From contig PBTU01000114.1 of NCBI GenBank assembly GCA_002729295.1, positions 1 through 41,427 on the forward strand: DNA of 41,427 bases, given 5' to 3'. The stretch comes from Verrucomicrobiales bacterium. Its GTDB lineage: Bacteria; Verrucomicrobiota; Verrucomicrobiia; Verrucomicrobiales; Akkermansiaceae. Below the pieces are notes generated by a model. The model did not search any database and was not told the DNA's origin. It saw only the letters and a list, made by a program, of their open reading frames with translations. This document shows positions 33,686-41,427 of this stretch, in pieces; the stretch's first letter is position 1, and every line of letters starts with the position of its first letter. Both the position numbers and the translations under genes were made by a program.

Positions 33686-35410
33686 ATGATGAGTCCGTTG
33701 GATGCCCTCCTTGGGAGAATTGGAACCCACCTCACCAAAATTTATGGTAAGGGTGACCATTCGATTTTGGTTAACCAGCTTGTGGAGGCAATGCGCTTGC
33801 GGGAGCATTTCTTCGAGCCTACTCCATTTACCAATCATTGGTCTGAGAAGGACGTTGCGCTGATTACCTACGGGAACACCATTCAGAGGCGTGGATTCAA
33901 GCCCTTGGAGGAGTTGATAGAGTTTCTTGATTCGCGGCTGCAGGAGAGACTTTCCATTGTCCATATTCTTCCCTACTTCCCGTGGACTTCCGATGATGGA
34001 TTTGCCGTGTCGGATTACAATTCCGTGAATCCTGAATTAGGTGACTGGTCTCATATCGAGAAAATCTCGGCAAAGTATCGCGTTATGTCGGACCTCGTGG
34101 TCAATCATTGCTCGGCCTCGCATGAATGGTTTGTGCAATTCCAGAACGATGAGGAGCCGGGGATGAATTACTTTTTTCAAGCTGAACCTGAAAACGACTT
34201 GAGTGAAGTGGTTCGACCGAGAACTTCTCCCTTGTTAAGGCCGACAGAAACCCCGTCCGGGACCAAGTATGTCTGGTGCACTTTTGGGCACGATCAAGTC
34301 GACTTGGATTTTTCAAAACCCGACCTTCTCGTGGAGTTGGTCAAGATTATCCGTTCGCATTTGGATCACGGAGTCAGTGTCTTCCGTCTCGATGCAGTTG
34401 CCTTTATTTGGAAAGAGATCGGCACGCGATCCATCAACCTTCCGCAGACTCACGAGCTCATTCGGTTGTTCCGCACCTTGATCGAGCACGTAAAACCGGA
34501 TGCCGTGATCATCACAGAGACCAATATTCCCAATCAGGAGAATTTAGCTTATTTCGGAAACTGCAACGAGGCACACAGCATCTACAATTTTTCGCTTCCG
34601 CCTTTGCTGCTTCATGCCATCACCACCGGGAAGTCCTTTTATCTCAAACAATGGATGATGCGTATGCCTCCCGCGCAGTCCGGAACGACGTATTTTAATT
34701 TCATCGCATCCCACGATGGAATCGGTCTGCGACCGGCAGAGGGACTTCTCTCGGACGAAGAAATCGATAGTCTGGTCGATCTGATGCGCAAGCGTGGCGG
34801 ATTAATTTCGGAAAGGGCATTGGCCGGCGGTGAGAAGCGCCCCTATGAGATAAATATTAGTCTCTTCGATGCGTTGGGGGGGGAAGATGAGTTTTTCTGT
34901 GCCCATACGGTCTTGCTGGCGCTCGAAGGAATCCCAGCTTTATACATCCACAGTTTGTTGGGAACTTTTAACGATTATGAGCGGTATGAAAGAACAAATC
35001 ATAACCGTCACATCAACAGGCATCAGTGGAATGCTGACGAACTTGATTGCTTCCTTAATGATTCTGAATCCCATCACGCGCGAGTGCTGGCGCGAATGTT
35101 GGGATTGATCGAGATTCGCAAATCTCAACCCGCCTTTCATCCCAATGCCACCCAGTTCACTCTGCATTTGGGTGACGAGATCTTTGCGTTCTGGAGGCAA
35201 TCGGTGGATCGGCGGAACAATGTTTTCTGTATCCACAATATTTCCCAATACAAGCAGGAGATCCCGGTTTCGAGCATCAACCTTATTTCCACCGAGGATT
35301 GGATTGATCTCTTGAGCGGAAAAGAGCTGGAAGCGGAAGTCAGTGAAATTGTCTTAGAGCCCTATCAATCGGTCTGGCTGGCCAATCGAAGAAAGCACTT
35401 TCCCTATTAA
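33686..35410 (+). CDS. GH13_18 sucrose phosphorylase-family enzyme, probable glucosylglycerate phosphorylase
   Basis: The 574-residue protein is an alpha-amylase-fold enzyme of the sucrose phosphorylase type. The catalytic residues are visible: nucleophile Asp236 in 'VFRLDAVAFIWKE', acid/base Glu278 in 'VIITETNIPN' and the third acid Asp344 in 'FIASHDGIGLRP'. The early block 'ILPYFPWTSDDGFAVSDYNS' is family-specific. In this subfamily some members split glucosylglycerate with phosphate into glucose-1-phosphate and glycerate. The gene follows gpgS with no gap, so that activity is the best prediction: it would recover carbon when the solute is no longer needed. Sucrose or another alpha-glucoside remains possible. 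Its stop shares TTAA with the next gene. Confidence 0.82.
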   Translation: MMSPLDALLGRIGTHLTKIYGKGDHSILVNQLVEAMRLREHFFEPTPFTNHWSEKDVALITYGNTIQRRGFKPLEELIEFLDSRLQERLSIVHILPYFPWTSDDGFAVSDYNSVNPELGDWSHIEKISAKYRVMSDLVVNHCSASHEWFVQFQNDEEPGMNYFFQAEPENDLSEVVRPRTSPLLRPTETPSGTKYVWCTFGHDQVDLDFSKPDLLVELVKIIRSHLDHGVSVFRLDAVAFIWKEIGTRSINLPQTHELIRLFRTLIEHVKPDAVIITETNIPNQENLAYFGNCNEAHSIYNFSLPPLLLHAITTGKSFYLKQWMMRMPPAQSGTTYFNFIASHDGIGLRPAEGLLSDEEIDSLVDLMRKRGGLISERALAGGEKRPYEINISLFDALGGEDEFFCAHTVLLALEGIPALYIHSLLGTFNDYERYERTNHNRHINRHQWNADELDCFLNDSESHHARVLARMLGLIEIRKSQPAFHPNATQFTLHLGDEIFAFWRQSVDRRNNVFCIHNISQYKQEIPVSSINLISTEDWIDLLSGKELEAEVSEIVLEPYQSVWLANRRKHFPY

Positions 35411-38400
35411 CCTTGGTCCAGTTGCCATACTCCGCGGAAAAACTCCGCTTGTGACTCAATCTCAGGGAGGCTGACACGGATTGTGACTTGGGTTGTTCCT
35501 TCTGACGGATTGTTGTTGCGGGAAACTTCTTCGACTCCGACAGCGAGAGGTGAGAGAGGAGACCAATTCTCGAGATCGCTGGAAAATTCAATTTTGGGAA
35601 TTGCTTGACCGGACTGCAGGGGGACCGCTGAGGTGAATTCCAGTGTGTAGGGATCGGTGGATACGACATCGGTATTGATCAGTGGGGTTGATTGGACGGA
35701 ACGGGGATTGGTTTGGAAATTGAATTCTTTTTCATTGGTAAAACCATCTCCATCTGGATCGGCATCGTTTCCCGAAATGGCTTCATTCTGAAGTTCGGCG
35801 GTCGAGAAGTTGTTTCCCAGCCACACGGCCTTTGTGGGGAAAACCCTCACCGTTGCTTGCGCAGACAATGTGCCGTTCAGCGTCAAGGTGTATGTCGTGT
35901 CGCTCAATGGGGAAACCGCAACGTGCCCAACTCCGTTGATGGAAAGGTTGGTGACTTGACCAATGCCGTTGTCGATCGTCAAGTTTGTGGCTCCTTCCAC
36001 ATTCCATTGCAGAATAGCTGCTTCTCCTGAAATGATGGAAGGTTGCAAGGCCGAGAAAGAATGAATCGCTGCAGGTCCCTCGCTGATGGGGGAAAGGGCT
36101 TCGAGCGATTCCACATTGGCACCGTTGCCATAAGAGATTTCCACCCGATAACTGTCGTTGTTGTCATAGACCGGCAGGCGGATAAGATTCCCGGCAAAGC
36201 GCATCGCGTAGAGGAGCTCGCTGTTGGATTCACTATACACCGCGAGGACGGGAGCGCTTTTCCAGTGGGTTTCAATAACCGGGAGAAATCCGGTAGGGGA
36301 GCGGCCGTCGTTCTCAGCCTGGTGAATCGTGACCGGCCAGTCGGGAAACTGGCTGCCTGTTTGTGGAAACTCCGGATCTGCGTGAACCGGCCAGCATTCA
36401 AATGTGATTTGGCGCGTATCTTTTTTAATGCGAATGATCCCGTATCCTGCACCGCGGTCGTGGAGATTGACGGGGTCGATGTTGCGGGTTTGGTCGTAGT
36501 ATTCGAGTGGGTTGGCCGCGCTGACTATGCGGATGTGACCAGGGTGGTTGGAGGTAATGTTTGGTTGGCCAGTTGGAAGGGTGCCGTTGCCGTCGAGATA
36601 GAAATCTCCTTTGTAAGGACTCACGGTGGCGGTTCGGCCACCACTGTTGTGAACGGGATCCCAAACGCGAGGGAAGAAGTTCGAGATGGCAGGTGAGGCA
36701 AAGGAATAGCCGGCATCGGCCGGGCCATCAACTCCGTGATGAACAAGCGTGCTGAGATGTTGGTCACCTGCCAGCTGGAAGCTCCGTGATTGTCTGAGAA
36801 TTTCCCATACTTCCTCACGTCGATGCTGCGGCCACCCGTGGGCATCCCGATCATTGAGCCCGAAGTTGTATCCTGATGCGGCGTGGGTATGAAGCATTCC
36901 GAAGGGTGACTGTGAGACCACGCACTTAATTTTCTGTCCGTCCCAATCAGTGTTCCAGCCTTTGAGGAAGGCTTTCTGCCGATCTCCGAGAAGAAATTGT
37001 TGATTGAGATCAACCGGGAACCCGTTGGGGCCGGTCTTGAATTTGCGATCTTCCAGAATTGCGAAGCCGACCTCGCCGTAGGTCATGCCGGTGAAGTAGA
37101 CTCCGATTCCTTGTGCGATCAATGGAGCAGGCTGGGTGGTATTGTAGGGATCGGGAAGAGGCATGTGGCGGGTTTGGCAGCGCTCTACAAGACGGACCCA
37201 GGAAGGTGGTTGTTCATAGCCGCCGGTCGTTTGGTTATTTGTAGCGATACCTCCCTCACCCCAGAGGTTACCCTGATAAACGTCGTGATCGTCGGGGATG
37301 GCAATGGTGGGCATGTCTTTCGCCAGATCGCGGGTTTGTAACATCCAGAAAAACCATTTGTAGAGGTAGTCATAGTGACGATTGAAATTTGAGCTGGTGT
37401 CTTTGCTGGTGGGTTGGCCTTCGTAGATCTGGTCCCCGAGTGCAAGGAGAACGTCGCCGCCATGCTTGGCAATGTGATCGTATGTCTGGAGATGAGGATG
37501 CCAGACTTTGACCGGCGACCAGTCCATCGTGTCAGCCTCCACGCTGCCGTCGGAGATGCGTTGGCAGGAGGTGTTGATGACCACGATTTCGTTTTTGTCG
37601 ACCGGGTCTTTTCTAATGGTTCCCTCCCAGTAGTAGGTTTCTCCATCGACTTGAACTCCCACACGGTAGTCAGTTTTGCGGGTGTCGTTCCACGAGGGGA
37701 TTTCGAAAGTAGCGGTGTAGGAAGAGAGACTGTCGGTGTTGTCGATGGGAGCATTGGCGATTTCGTTCCAGTTCGTTCCGTTGAATATTTCCAGCGTGGG
37801 GTTTGGTGTGGTCGCAAGATCGACGGGAGCGAGTTGAGCAGTTAGTCTCAAGGTTCGATCATGCAGAGTGTGCATTGCTCCAATGATGGCGAGATTGTGT
37901 TCGGGTTCGGGCTGCAAGGCGTCTCCGGCTCCGCTGAAGTTGTCGAACCAGAAACTGGTGCCGCTCGTGCTGCGATTGGACATGAGTCCGAACGATCCGA
38001 GGATGCGGTCGGAGGGGACTTCGGTAGAGGCTCGGGAAATGAGGTTTCCAGTGACGCCGAGGGAGCTGATGGTGAGAGTGTAGGTTCCGGGTCCAGGATT
38101 GTAGCTGCCGATCAAGTTGATTCTGGCAGCGGAGGGAAATCCTCCGGCTTGATTGGCTCCGGAGGCGACGAGAGTAGTTGTGCCTTCTGACATGTCTTCA
38201 ATGATGGCGGAACCATTATTGTTGACACCAAGGAAGGTTCCAAAGTCGCGGCCGAGGCCGTCGTGGACCAGGAGAGAGCCTTTCCAATCGAGGTTGGGAC
38301 CGGCGCCGATGAGAAAGCCGGAGCGGGCATTGGTTCCAATCGTTCCGGCGTGAATTCCAGTTTGAACGGACAGCGCAAACGCGCCGCCGTTGCCGCGGAT

Positions 38401-40245
38401 GGATGTGCCGATACGATGAAGGGTGCGGCGGGGTTTGGAGGTGTGAATGCAATTCACGCGGCCGTTTCGGACTTCCCAATCCTGAAGTCGGTTTCCCCAG
38501 TATCCGGGCCCGGGCCAGACGCGGTTGGGCGAGCTGTCCCAGTCGGAGGCAAACGAACCGTCAGGCAGATTGGCGGGATAGTGATCGAGGCGAACGTTAT
38601 CGACGTAGCGCGAAAGGTTGTCCCCGCCTCCTGGTCCGCGAAACCGGAGGCCGATCTCTTTCCCGGTATGGGCGTCAAGCGCTCCGGCAGGAATGGCGAG
38701 ATGGTAGTGATTCCACTTGGTGATGCGTTCGGAAGTGAGGGTGTAGGATTGGCTCGCGATGATCTGAGGCGTGCCGCCATTGTCGACGTAGGCTTCTGCG
38801 ATGAGGTAGCCGGATGAGGGTTCCGGCGGAGTGGGGGGAATGGCGGGGGCGTTGTCATTGACCGAGAGGCGGAAGTCGGAAACGCGACCGAAGCCGGTTG
38901 CGCCATCTCCATTGTCAGCGCGGAAGGCGACGAAGAGACGTTTGCCTGCGGCGGAGGCCGGAACGGGATTGAAGTCGGCCGTGAACTCTTCCCACGTGTT
39001 GTTTCTGGTCGAAAGTGGAGCGAGGATGGTTTGCAAGATGGTCCGGGATCCGAGGATATCGTCGTTGGAAGTGGTGTAGAGGAAGGTGGCAACCCGGTCT
39101 GCGGAATCATTCCAGTTCGAGGCATCACGCCAGACGAATTTTATCGTCAGGACATCGCCGGTGACAAGGGTGTGCCCGCTGTCGTTGGCGAAAACTGTTT
39201 GAGTAGCGGTTTGGTTGAGGACGGTGGTGCGGGTGCCGTTGTAGGGAAGATTTGTGCGGGTTGCTTGTGCGCCCTGGCCAGCACCGAGATTGGTCCAGTC
39301 CGGAGTTTCCTCGAATGTCCGCGAATCGGCGAGGGAGGTGTCTTCGGTAAAGTCACCATTCCGCAGACCGGGGCCGATGAGAAGAGGATTGAAGAGTGAG
39401 AGCACGAAGTCATCGACCTCGGCCTGACCGTCAGGGGAGGCATTGCCATCGATGCCTTCGAGCAGGACGAATAACTTTTTCCCATTCGCAGAGGCGGGAA
39501 TGGGAGCGAAGGTGGTTTTGAAACTTTCAAAAGCGGCAGCGGTCGACGATGTTCCCGACAAAACGGATTCGATATCGCTGCGAGTGCCTGAGGGGGTGTC
39601 GTCCGAAGTGGTGAAGAGAGTGACTTGAATTTCGTCATCTGCTTCGCTCCAATTCTCTCCATCCCGCCACTGATATGAGAGTTCGAGTTTTTGGTCGGCG
39701 GTCAGGGTGTAGCCCGTTTCGATGGCGAACAGGCGGTTACCATCGTCGGTGAGCGCGGCACTGCGTGAATTGTTTGGCGCGGGAAGGCTGCCGGTGAGAG
39801 TGGTGGCGATCGTGTTTTGATTGCCGGAAAGATTGAACCAGTCCGGGGTGTCGTTGAAGGAACGAAGATCGGTATCGGAATTGTCGGCATTGAAGTCGCC
39901 GTTGAGAAGCGCCCCGCCGACGATGGCGTTGGGTGGAATCACCGAAGTGTCAGCGCTGAGGGCGGCGTCGAAACGAATGGAGTAGGCCGCCCCGGTCTCG
40001 ATTTTGTGAGCGCTTAGCTGACGGGCGGCCTCGGTGCCATCAAAGAGAATTTTCCAACGCCCATTTCCGTAGTCGGTATCTCCTTCGGAAAGGTAGGCGT
40101 TGCCCTCCCAGCCCATCAAGGAAGGATCGGAGATTGGGATGTTGTCTGCCCCGCTATTGAGTTCGACTCCAGGGTTTTGAAGAGGGATGGGCGCGGAGGC
40201 AGCCCAAAGGGTTGAGAGGAAGAAGATTGAAAGATTGAATTTCAC
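35407..40245 (-). CDS. Very large secreted PhoD-like phosphatase, multidomain
   Basis: The protein (about 1612 residues from the GTG at 40245) has the signal peptide 'FNLSIFFLSTLWAASA'. A further frame to a TTG at 40278 is less likely. Numbering from that TTG, residues 120-296 and 301-473 are two copies of one module (compare 'LLNGDFNADNSDTD' with 'LRNGDFTEDTSLAD', both followed by 'TPDW'). A concanavalin-like region (about 600-785) and an Ig-like strand region follow. The metallophosphatase spans about 895-1340, with 'LALGDQIYEGQ', 'IPDDHDVYQGN' and 'LAGDQHLSTLVHHG' as metal and substrate motifs. The C-terminus has another Ig-like part and a calcium-type motif 'DADPDGDGFTNEKEF'. Secreted phosphodiester or phosphomonoester hydrolysis is likely. 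Confidence 0.82.
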   Translation of the reverse strand: MKFNLSIFFLSTLWAASAPIPLQNPGVELNSGADNIPISDPSLMGWEGNAYLSEGDTDYGNGRWKILFDGTEAARQLSAHKIETGAAYSIRFDAALSADTSVIPPNAIVGGALLNGDFNADNSDTDLRSFNDTPDWFNLSGNQNTIATTLTGSLPAPNNSRSAALTDDGNRLFAIETGYTLTADQKLELSYQWRDGENWSEADDEIQVTLFTTSDDTPSGTRSDIESVLSGTSSTAAAFESFKTTFAPIPASANGKKLFVLLEGIDGNASPDGQAEVDDFVLSLFNPLLIGPGLRNGDFTEDTSLADSRTFEETPDWTNLGAGQGAQATRTNLPYNGTRTTVLNQTATQTVFANDSGHTLVTGDVLTIKFVWRDASNWNDSADRVATFLYTTSNDDILGSRTILQTILAPLSTRNNTWEEFTADFNPVPASAAGKRLFVAFRADNGDGATGFGRVSDFRLSVNDNAPAIPPTPPEPSSGYLIAEAYVDNGGTPQIIASQSYTLTSERITKWNHYHLAIPAGALDAHTGKEIGLRFRGPGGGDNLSRYVDNVRLDHYPANLPDGSFASDWDSSPNRVWPGPGYWGNRLQDWEVRNGRVNCIHTSKPRRTLHRIGTSIRGNGGAFALSVQTGIHAGTIGTNARSGFLIGAGPNLDWKGSLLVHDGLGRDFGTFLGVNNNGSAIIEDMSEGTTTLVASGANQAGGFPSAARINLIGSYNPGPGTYTLTISSLGVTGNLISRASTEVPSDRILGSFGLMSNRSTSGTSFWFDNFSGAGDALQPEPEHNLAIIGAMHTLHDRTLRLTAQLAPVDLATTPNPTLEIFNGTNWNEIANAPIDNTDSLSSYTATFEIPSWNDTRKTDYRVGVQVDGETYYWEGTIRKDPVDKNEIVVINTSCQRISDGSVEADTMDWSPVKVWHPHLQTYDHIAKHGGDVLLALGDQIYEGQPTSKDTSSNFNRHYDYLYKWFFWMLQTRDLAKDMPTIAIPDDHDVYQGNLWGEGGIATNNQTTGGYEQPPSWVRLVERCQTRHMPLPDPYNTTQPAPLIAQGIGVYFTGMTYGEVGFAILEDRKFKTGPNGFPVDLNQQFLLGDRQKAFLKGWNTDWDGQKIKCVVSQSPFGMLHTHAASGYNFGLNDRDAHGWPQHRREEVWEILRQSRSFQLAGDQHLSTLVHHGVDGPADAGYSFASPAISNFFPRVWDPVHNSGGRTATVSPYKGDFYLDGNGTLPTGQPNITSNHPGHIRIVSAANPLEYYDQTRNIDPVNLHDRGAGYGIIRIKKDTRQITFECWPVHADPEFPQTGSQFPDWPVTIHQAENDGRSPTGFLPVIETHWKSAPVLAVYSESNSELLYAMRFAGNLIRLPVYDNNDSYRVEISYGNGANVESLEALSPISEGPAAIHSFSALQPSIISGEAAILQWNVEGATNLTIDNGIGQVTNLSINGVGHVAVSPLSDTTYTLTLNGTLSAQATVRVFPTKAVWLGNNFSTAELQNEAISGNDADPDGDGFTNEKEFNFQTNPRSVQSTPLINTDVVSTDPYTLEFTSAVPLQSGQAIPKIEFSSDLENWSPLSPLAVGVEEVSRNNNPSEGTTQVTIRVSLPEIESQAEFFRGVWQLDQG

Positions 40246-40422
40246 GGGTCCGCTCTTGTAGTCCACCGAGGGGAGCAAGTAGACGATATTTTTATGGGAT
40301 TATTGTGGCTCTGTCTTTTTTGGCCCATTTTTTGCGATCTCAGAATTCTTAGATGCTGTCTCCTTTGCTTTGCTGGCGATGCCAAAATCGACTCGGGTTG
40401 AAGCTCAAGCTCCGCAGGTTAG

Positions 40423-41163
40423 CTAGGCCAGAAGTTCCTTGATGACCTTACCTCCGAATTGGGAGAGCTGTTTGTAGCGGCCGGCGTGGAAGTAGGTGAG
40501 CTTGTTGTCGTCGAGACCCATGAGGTGGAGGAGGGTGGTGTGAAAGTCCCGGATGGGGTGGACGCATTGGACGGCTTGGGCTCCGATGTCATCGGTTGCG
40601 CCGACGATGCCGGGCTTTACGCCGCCACCGGCCATGAGCATGGTCATGGCGTCGGCATTGTGGCCGCGGCCGATGGAGTAAACACCGCCGCGTTTGTTGT
40701 TGTCGGGAGTGCGGCCGAATTCGCCGCTCCAGATGACGAGAGTGTCGTCGAGCATGCCGCGTTGTTTGAGATCGCGGATCAGGGCGGCAACGGGTTTGTC
40801 TACAGCGGCGATGCGTGAGGAATGTCCGCGCTCGAGGTAGTCGTGGCTGTCCCAACCACCGGCGAAGATTTGTACAAAGCGGACGCCTTTTTCGACGAGG
40901 CGGCGGGCCATGAGGCATTGGCGCCCGAAGTCGTGGGTGGTCTTGTTATCCATGCCATACATGTCGCGGACGTGCCCGGGCTCGCCGTCGAGATCGACGA
41001 CATCTGGGACTTCCATTTGCATGCGGTAAGCGAGTTCATACGATTCCATGCGCGCAGCAAGGTCGGCATGTTCGGGATGCTTGCGGGCGTGTTCGTCATT
41101 GAGGCTGGCGAGGGCATCGAGCGCGGCGCGTTGGTGTTCGCTTTTCTCCGCGCTATCTTTAAG
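40423..41163 (-). pseudogene. DUF1501 protein, 5'-truncated
   Basis: The frame encodes the C-terminal half of a DUF1501 protein, an alkaline phosphatase-superfamily group common in Planctomycetota and Verrucomicrobiota. Visible motifs are 'GVRFVQIFAGGWDSHDYLE', 'VIWSGEFGRTPDNNKRGG' and 'IGRGHNADAMTMLMAGG'. Homology continues upstream of the first ATG (41049) through 'HQRAALDALASLNDEHARKH' and stops with a TAG at 41164-41166. Full-length members have well over 400 residues and a Tat-type N-terminus; here about 247 codons remain. The missing part is replaced by unrelated sequence with a ribbon-helix-helix gene. The partner DUF1549/DUF1553 gene often found upstream is also absent. A short product from ATG 41049 (208 residues) could still be made. 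Confidence 0.78.
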
Positions 41164-41170
41164 CTATCTG

Positions 41171-41210
41171 AATTTACAGCGACCAGTCAATATAAATTTA
41201 CAACGGCCAG
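41171..41210. repeat. Two near-identical 16-base direct repeats upstream of the RHH gene
   Basis: AATTTACAGCGACCAG (41171-41186) and AATTTACAACGGCCAG (41195-41210) differ at two positions and start 24 bases apart. They lie just ahead of the ribbon-helix-helix gene, and TATAAA (41191-41196) between them could be its -10 element. Ribbon-helix-helix repressors commonly bind repeated operators in their own promoters, so this is a plausible autoregulatory site. Confidence 0.5.
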
Positions 41211-41218
41211 AGAGAACA

Positions 41219-41377
41219 ATGAAAACAACGATGAAACAACGGGTTGGCCTGTTTGTCCGCATAGCGCCGGACCTCAAGCGCCGCCTTGGTGGTGAGGCTG
41301 CAGCGCGCGATATGAGCGTGGCAAAACTCATTGACCGCATTCTAACGGCGTATTTCGAGGCGCGTCGGAATGGCTAA
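41219..41377 (+). CDS. Small ribbon-helix-helix DNA-binding protein
   Basis: The 52-residue protein shows the ribbon-helix-helix layout. A short strand with alternating residues 'RVGLFVRIAP' is followed by a helix 'DLKRRLGGEAAARD', a turn 'MSVAKLI' and a second helix 'DRILTAYFEARRNG'. Such proteins act as dimers, often as antitoxins, plasmid copy or partition regulators, or repressors in mobile elements. It begins just beyond the point where the DUF1501 gene is broken and overlaps the next gene by eight bases (ATGGCTAA). The codon and base style differs from the preceding DNA, which fits acquired sequence. Confidence 0.68.
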   Translation: MKTTMKQRVGLFVRIAPDLKRRLGGEAAARDMSVAKLIDRILTAYFEARRNG

Positions 41378-41427
41378 ATCAGCAAGCCAGATTGGCCGGC
41401 GCAACCGCCAGCGCGGCGCTGCAACCG
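41370..41427 (+). CDS. Start of an unidentified gene, cut by the window end
   Basis: An ATG overlapping the end of the ribbon-helix-helix gene opens a frame of 19 codons to the window edge. The visible start, 'MAKSASQIGRRNRQRGA', is strongly basic. The 8-base overlap suggests translational coupling with the upstream gene. A basic start with RNRQRG is seen in some phage and plasmid nuclease-type proteins, but that is too little to name it. Confidence 0.45.
   Translation, partial: MAKSASQIGRRNRQRGAAT

Noticed and set aside
40279..40422. Possible gene or regulatory RNA between the PhoD-like gene and DUF1501
   Set aside because: 144 bases with no frame of interest and no clear hairpin; nothing identifiable.

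Overview
The window reads as chromosomal DNA of a Verrucomicrobiota (PVC-group) bacterium, most likely from the order Verrucomicrobiales. The family mix supports this: a DUF1501 protein, a formylglycine sulfatase, a PQQ-type beta-propeller, a very large secreted PhoD-like phosphatase ending in a DxDxDG calcium motif, Tat- and Sec-exported hydrolases, and a full set of Gram-negative lipopolysaccharide (LPS) genes. This placement rests on family content and gene style, not on a marker-gene search. Codon and base use look uniform up to about position 41160, where the sequence changes abruptly.

Region 1 (1-19.4 kb) is an LPS and surface-sugar region. It encodes a Kdo-pathway arabinose-5-phosphate isomerase (kdsD), an MsbA-type lipid exporter, a WaaG-type core glucosyltransferase, an LpcC-like core glycosyltransferase, a further GT4 enzyme and an LpxL-like acyltransferase. 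It also holds three free-standing LPS-kinase-like proteins, a fourth kinase domain fused to a glycosidase-like TIM barrel, and a nucleotidyltransferase-like protein. Sugar nucleotides come from a strikingly animal-like UDP-glucose dehydrogenase, a GDP-mannose pyrophosphorylase and a dTDP-glucose 4,6-dehydratase. Two housekeeping genes (truA, ruvX/yqgF) sit in the same minus-strand operon. Taken together, the genes suggest a heavily phosphorylated LPS core; its actual chemistry is inference.

Region 2 (19.5-26.3 kb) is mainly housekeeping: an SH3-like lipoprotein, TerC, a Tat-exported 5'-nucleotidase, then a minus-strand group nrdR - unknown gene - HIT - pgsA - nagA, and a tRNA-Gly(GCC) followed by a clear intrinsic terminator.

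Region 3 (26.4-35.4 kb) holds a divergent Nramp-like transporter whose usual metal ligands are replaced, a sulfatase, a membrane-tethered protein resembling GH75 chitosanases, and mutM. It ends with a compact three-gene operon for glucosylglycerate: a HAD phosphatase (GpgP type), a synthase (GpgS type) and a GH13_18 phosphorylase. Together these would make and recycle a compatible solute.

Region 4 (35.4-41.4 kb) holds a secreted PhoD-like phosphatase of about 1600 residues and a DUF1501 gene whose 5' half is missing. The break coincides with the start of foreign-looking DNA: a 52-residue ribbon-helix-helix protein behind two direct repeats, overlapping a further gene that runs off the window.

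A pattern across the window is that convergent genes end almost on top of one another. Five of eight convergent pairs share a 4-base YTAR sequence containing both stop codons, which leaves no room for conventional terminators.
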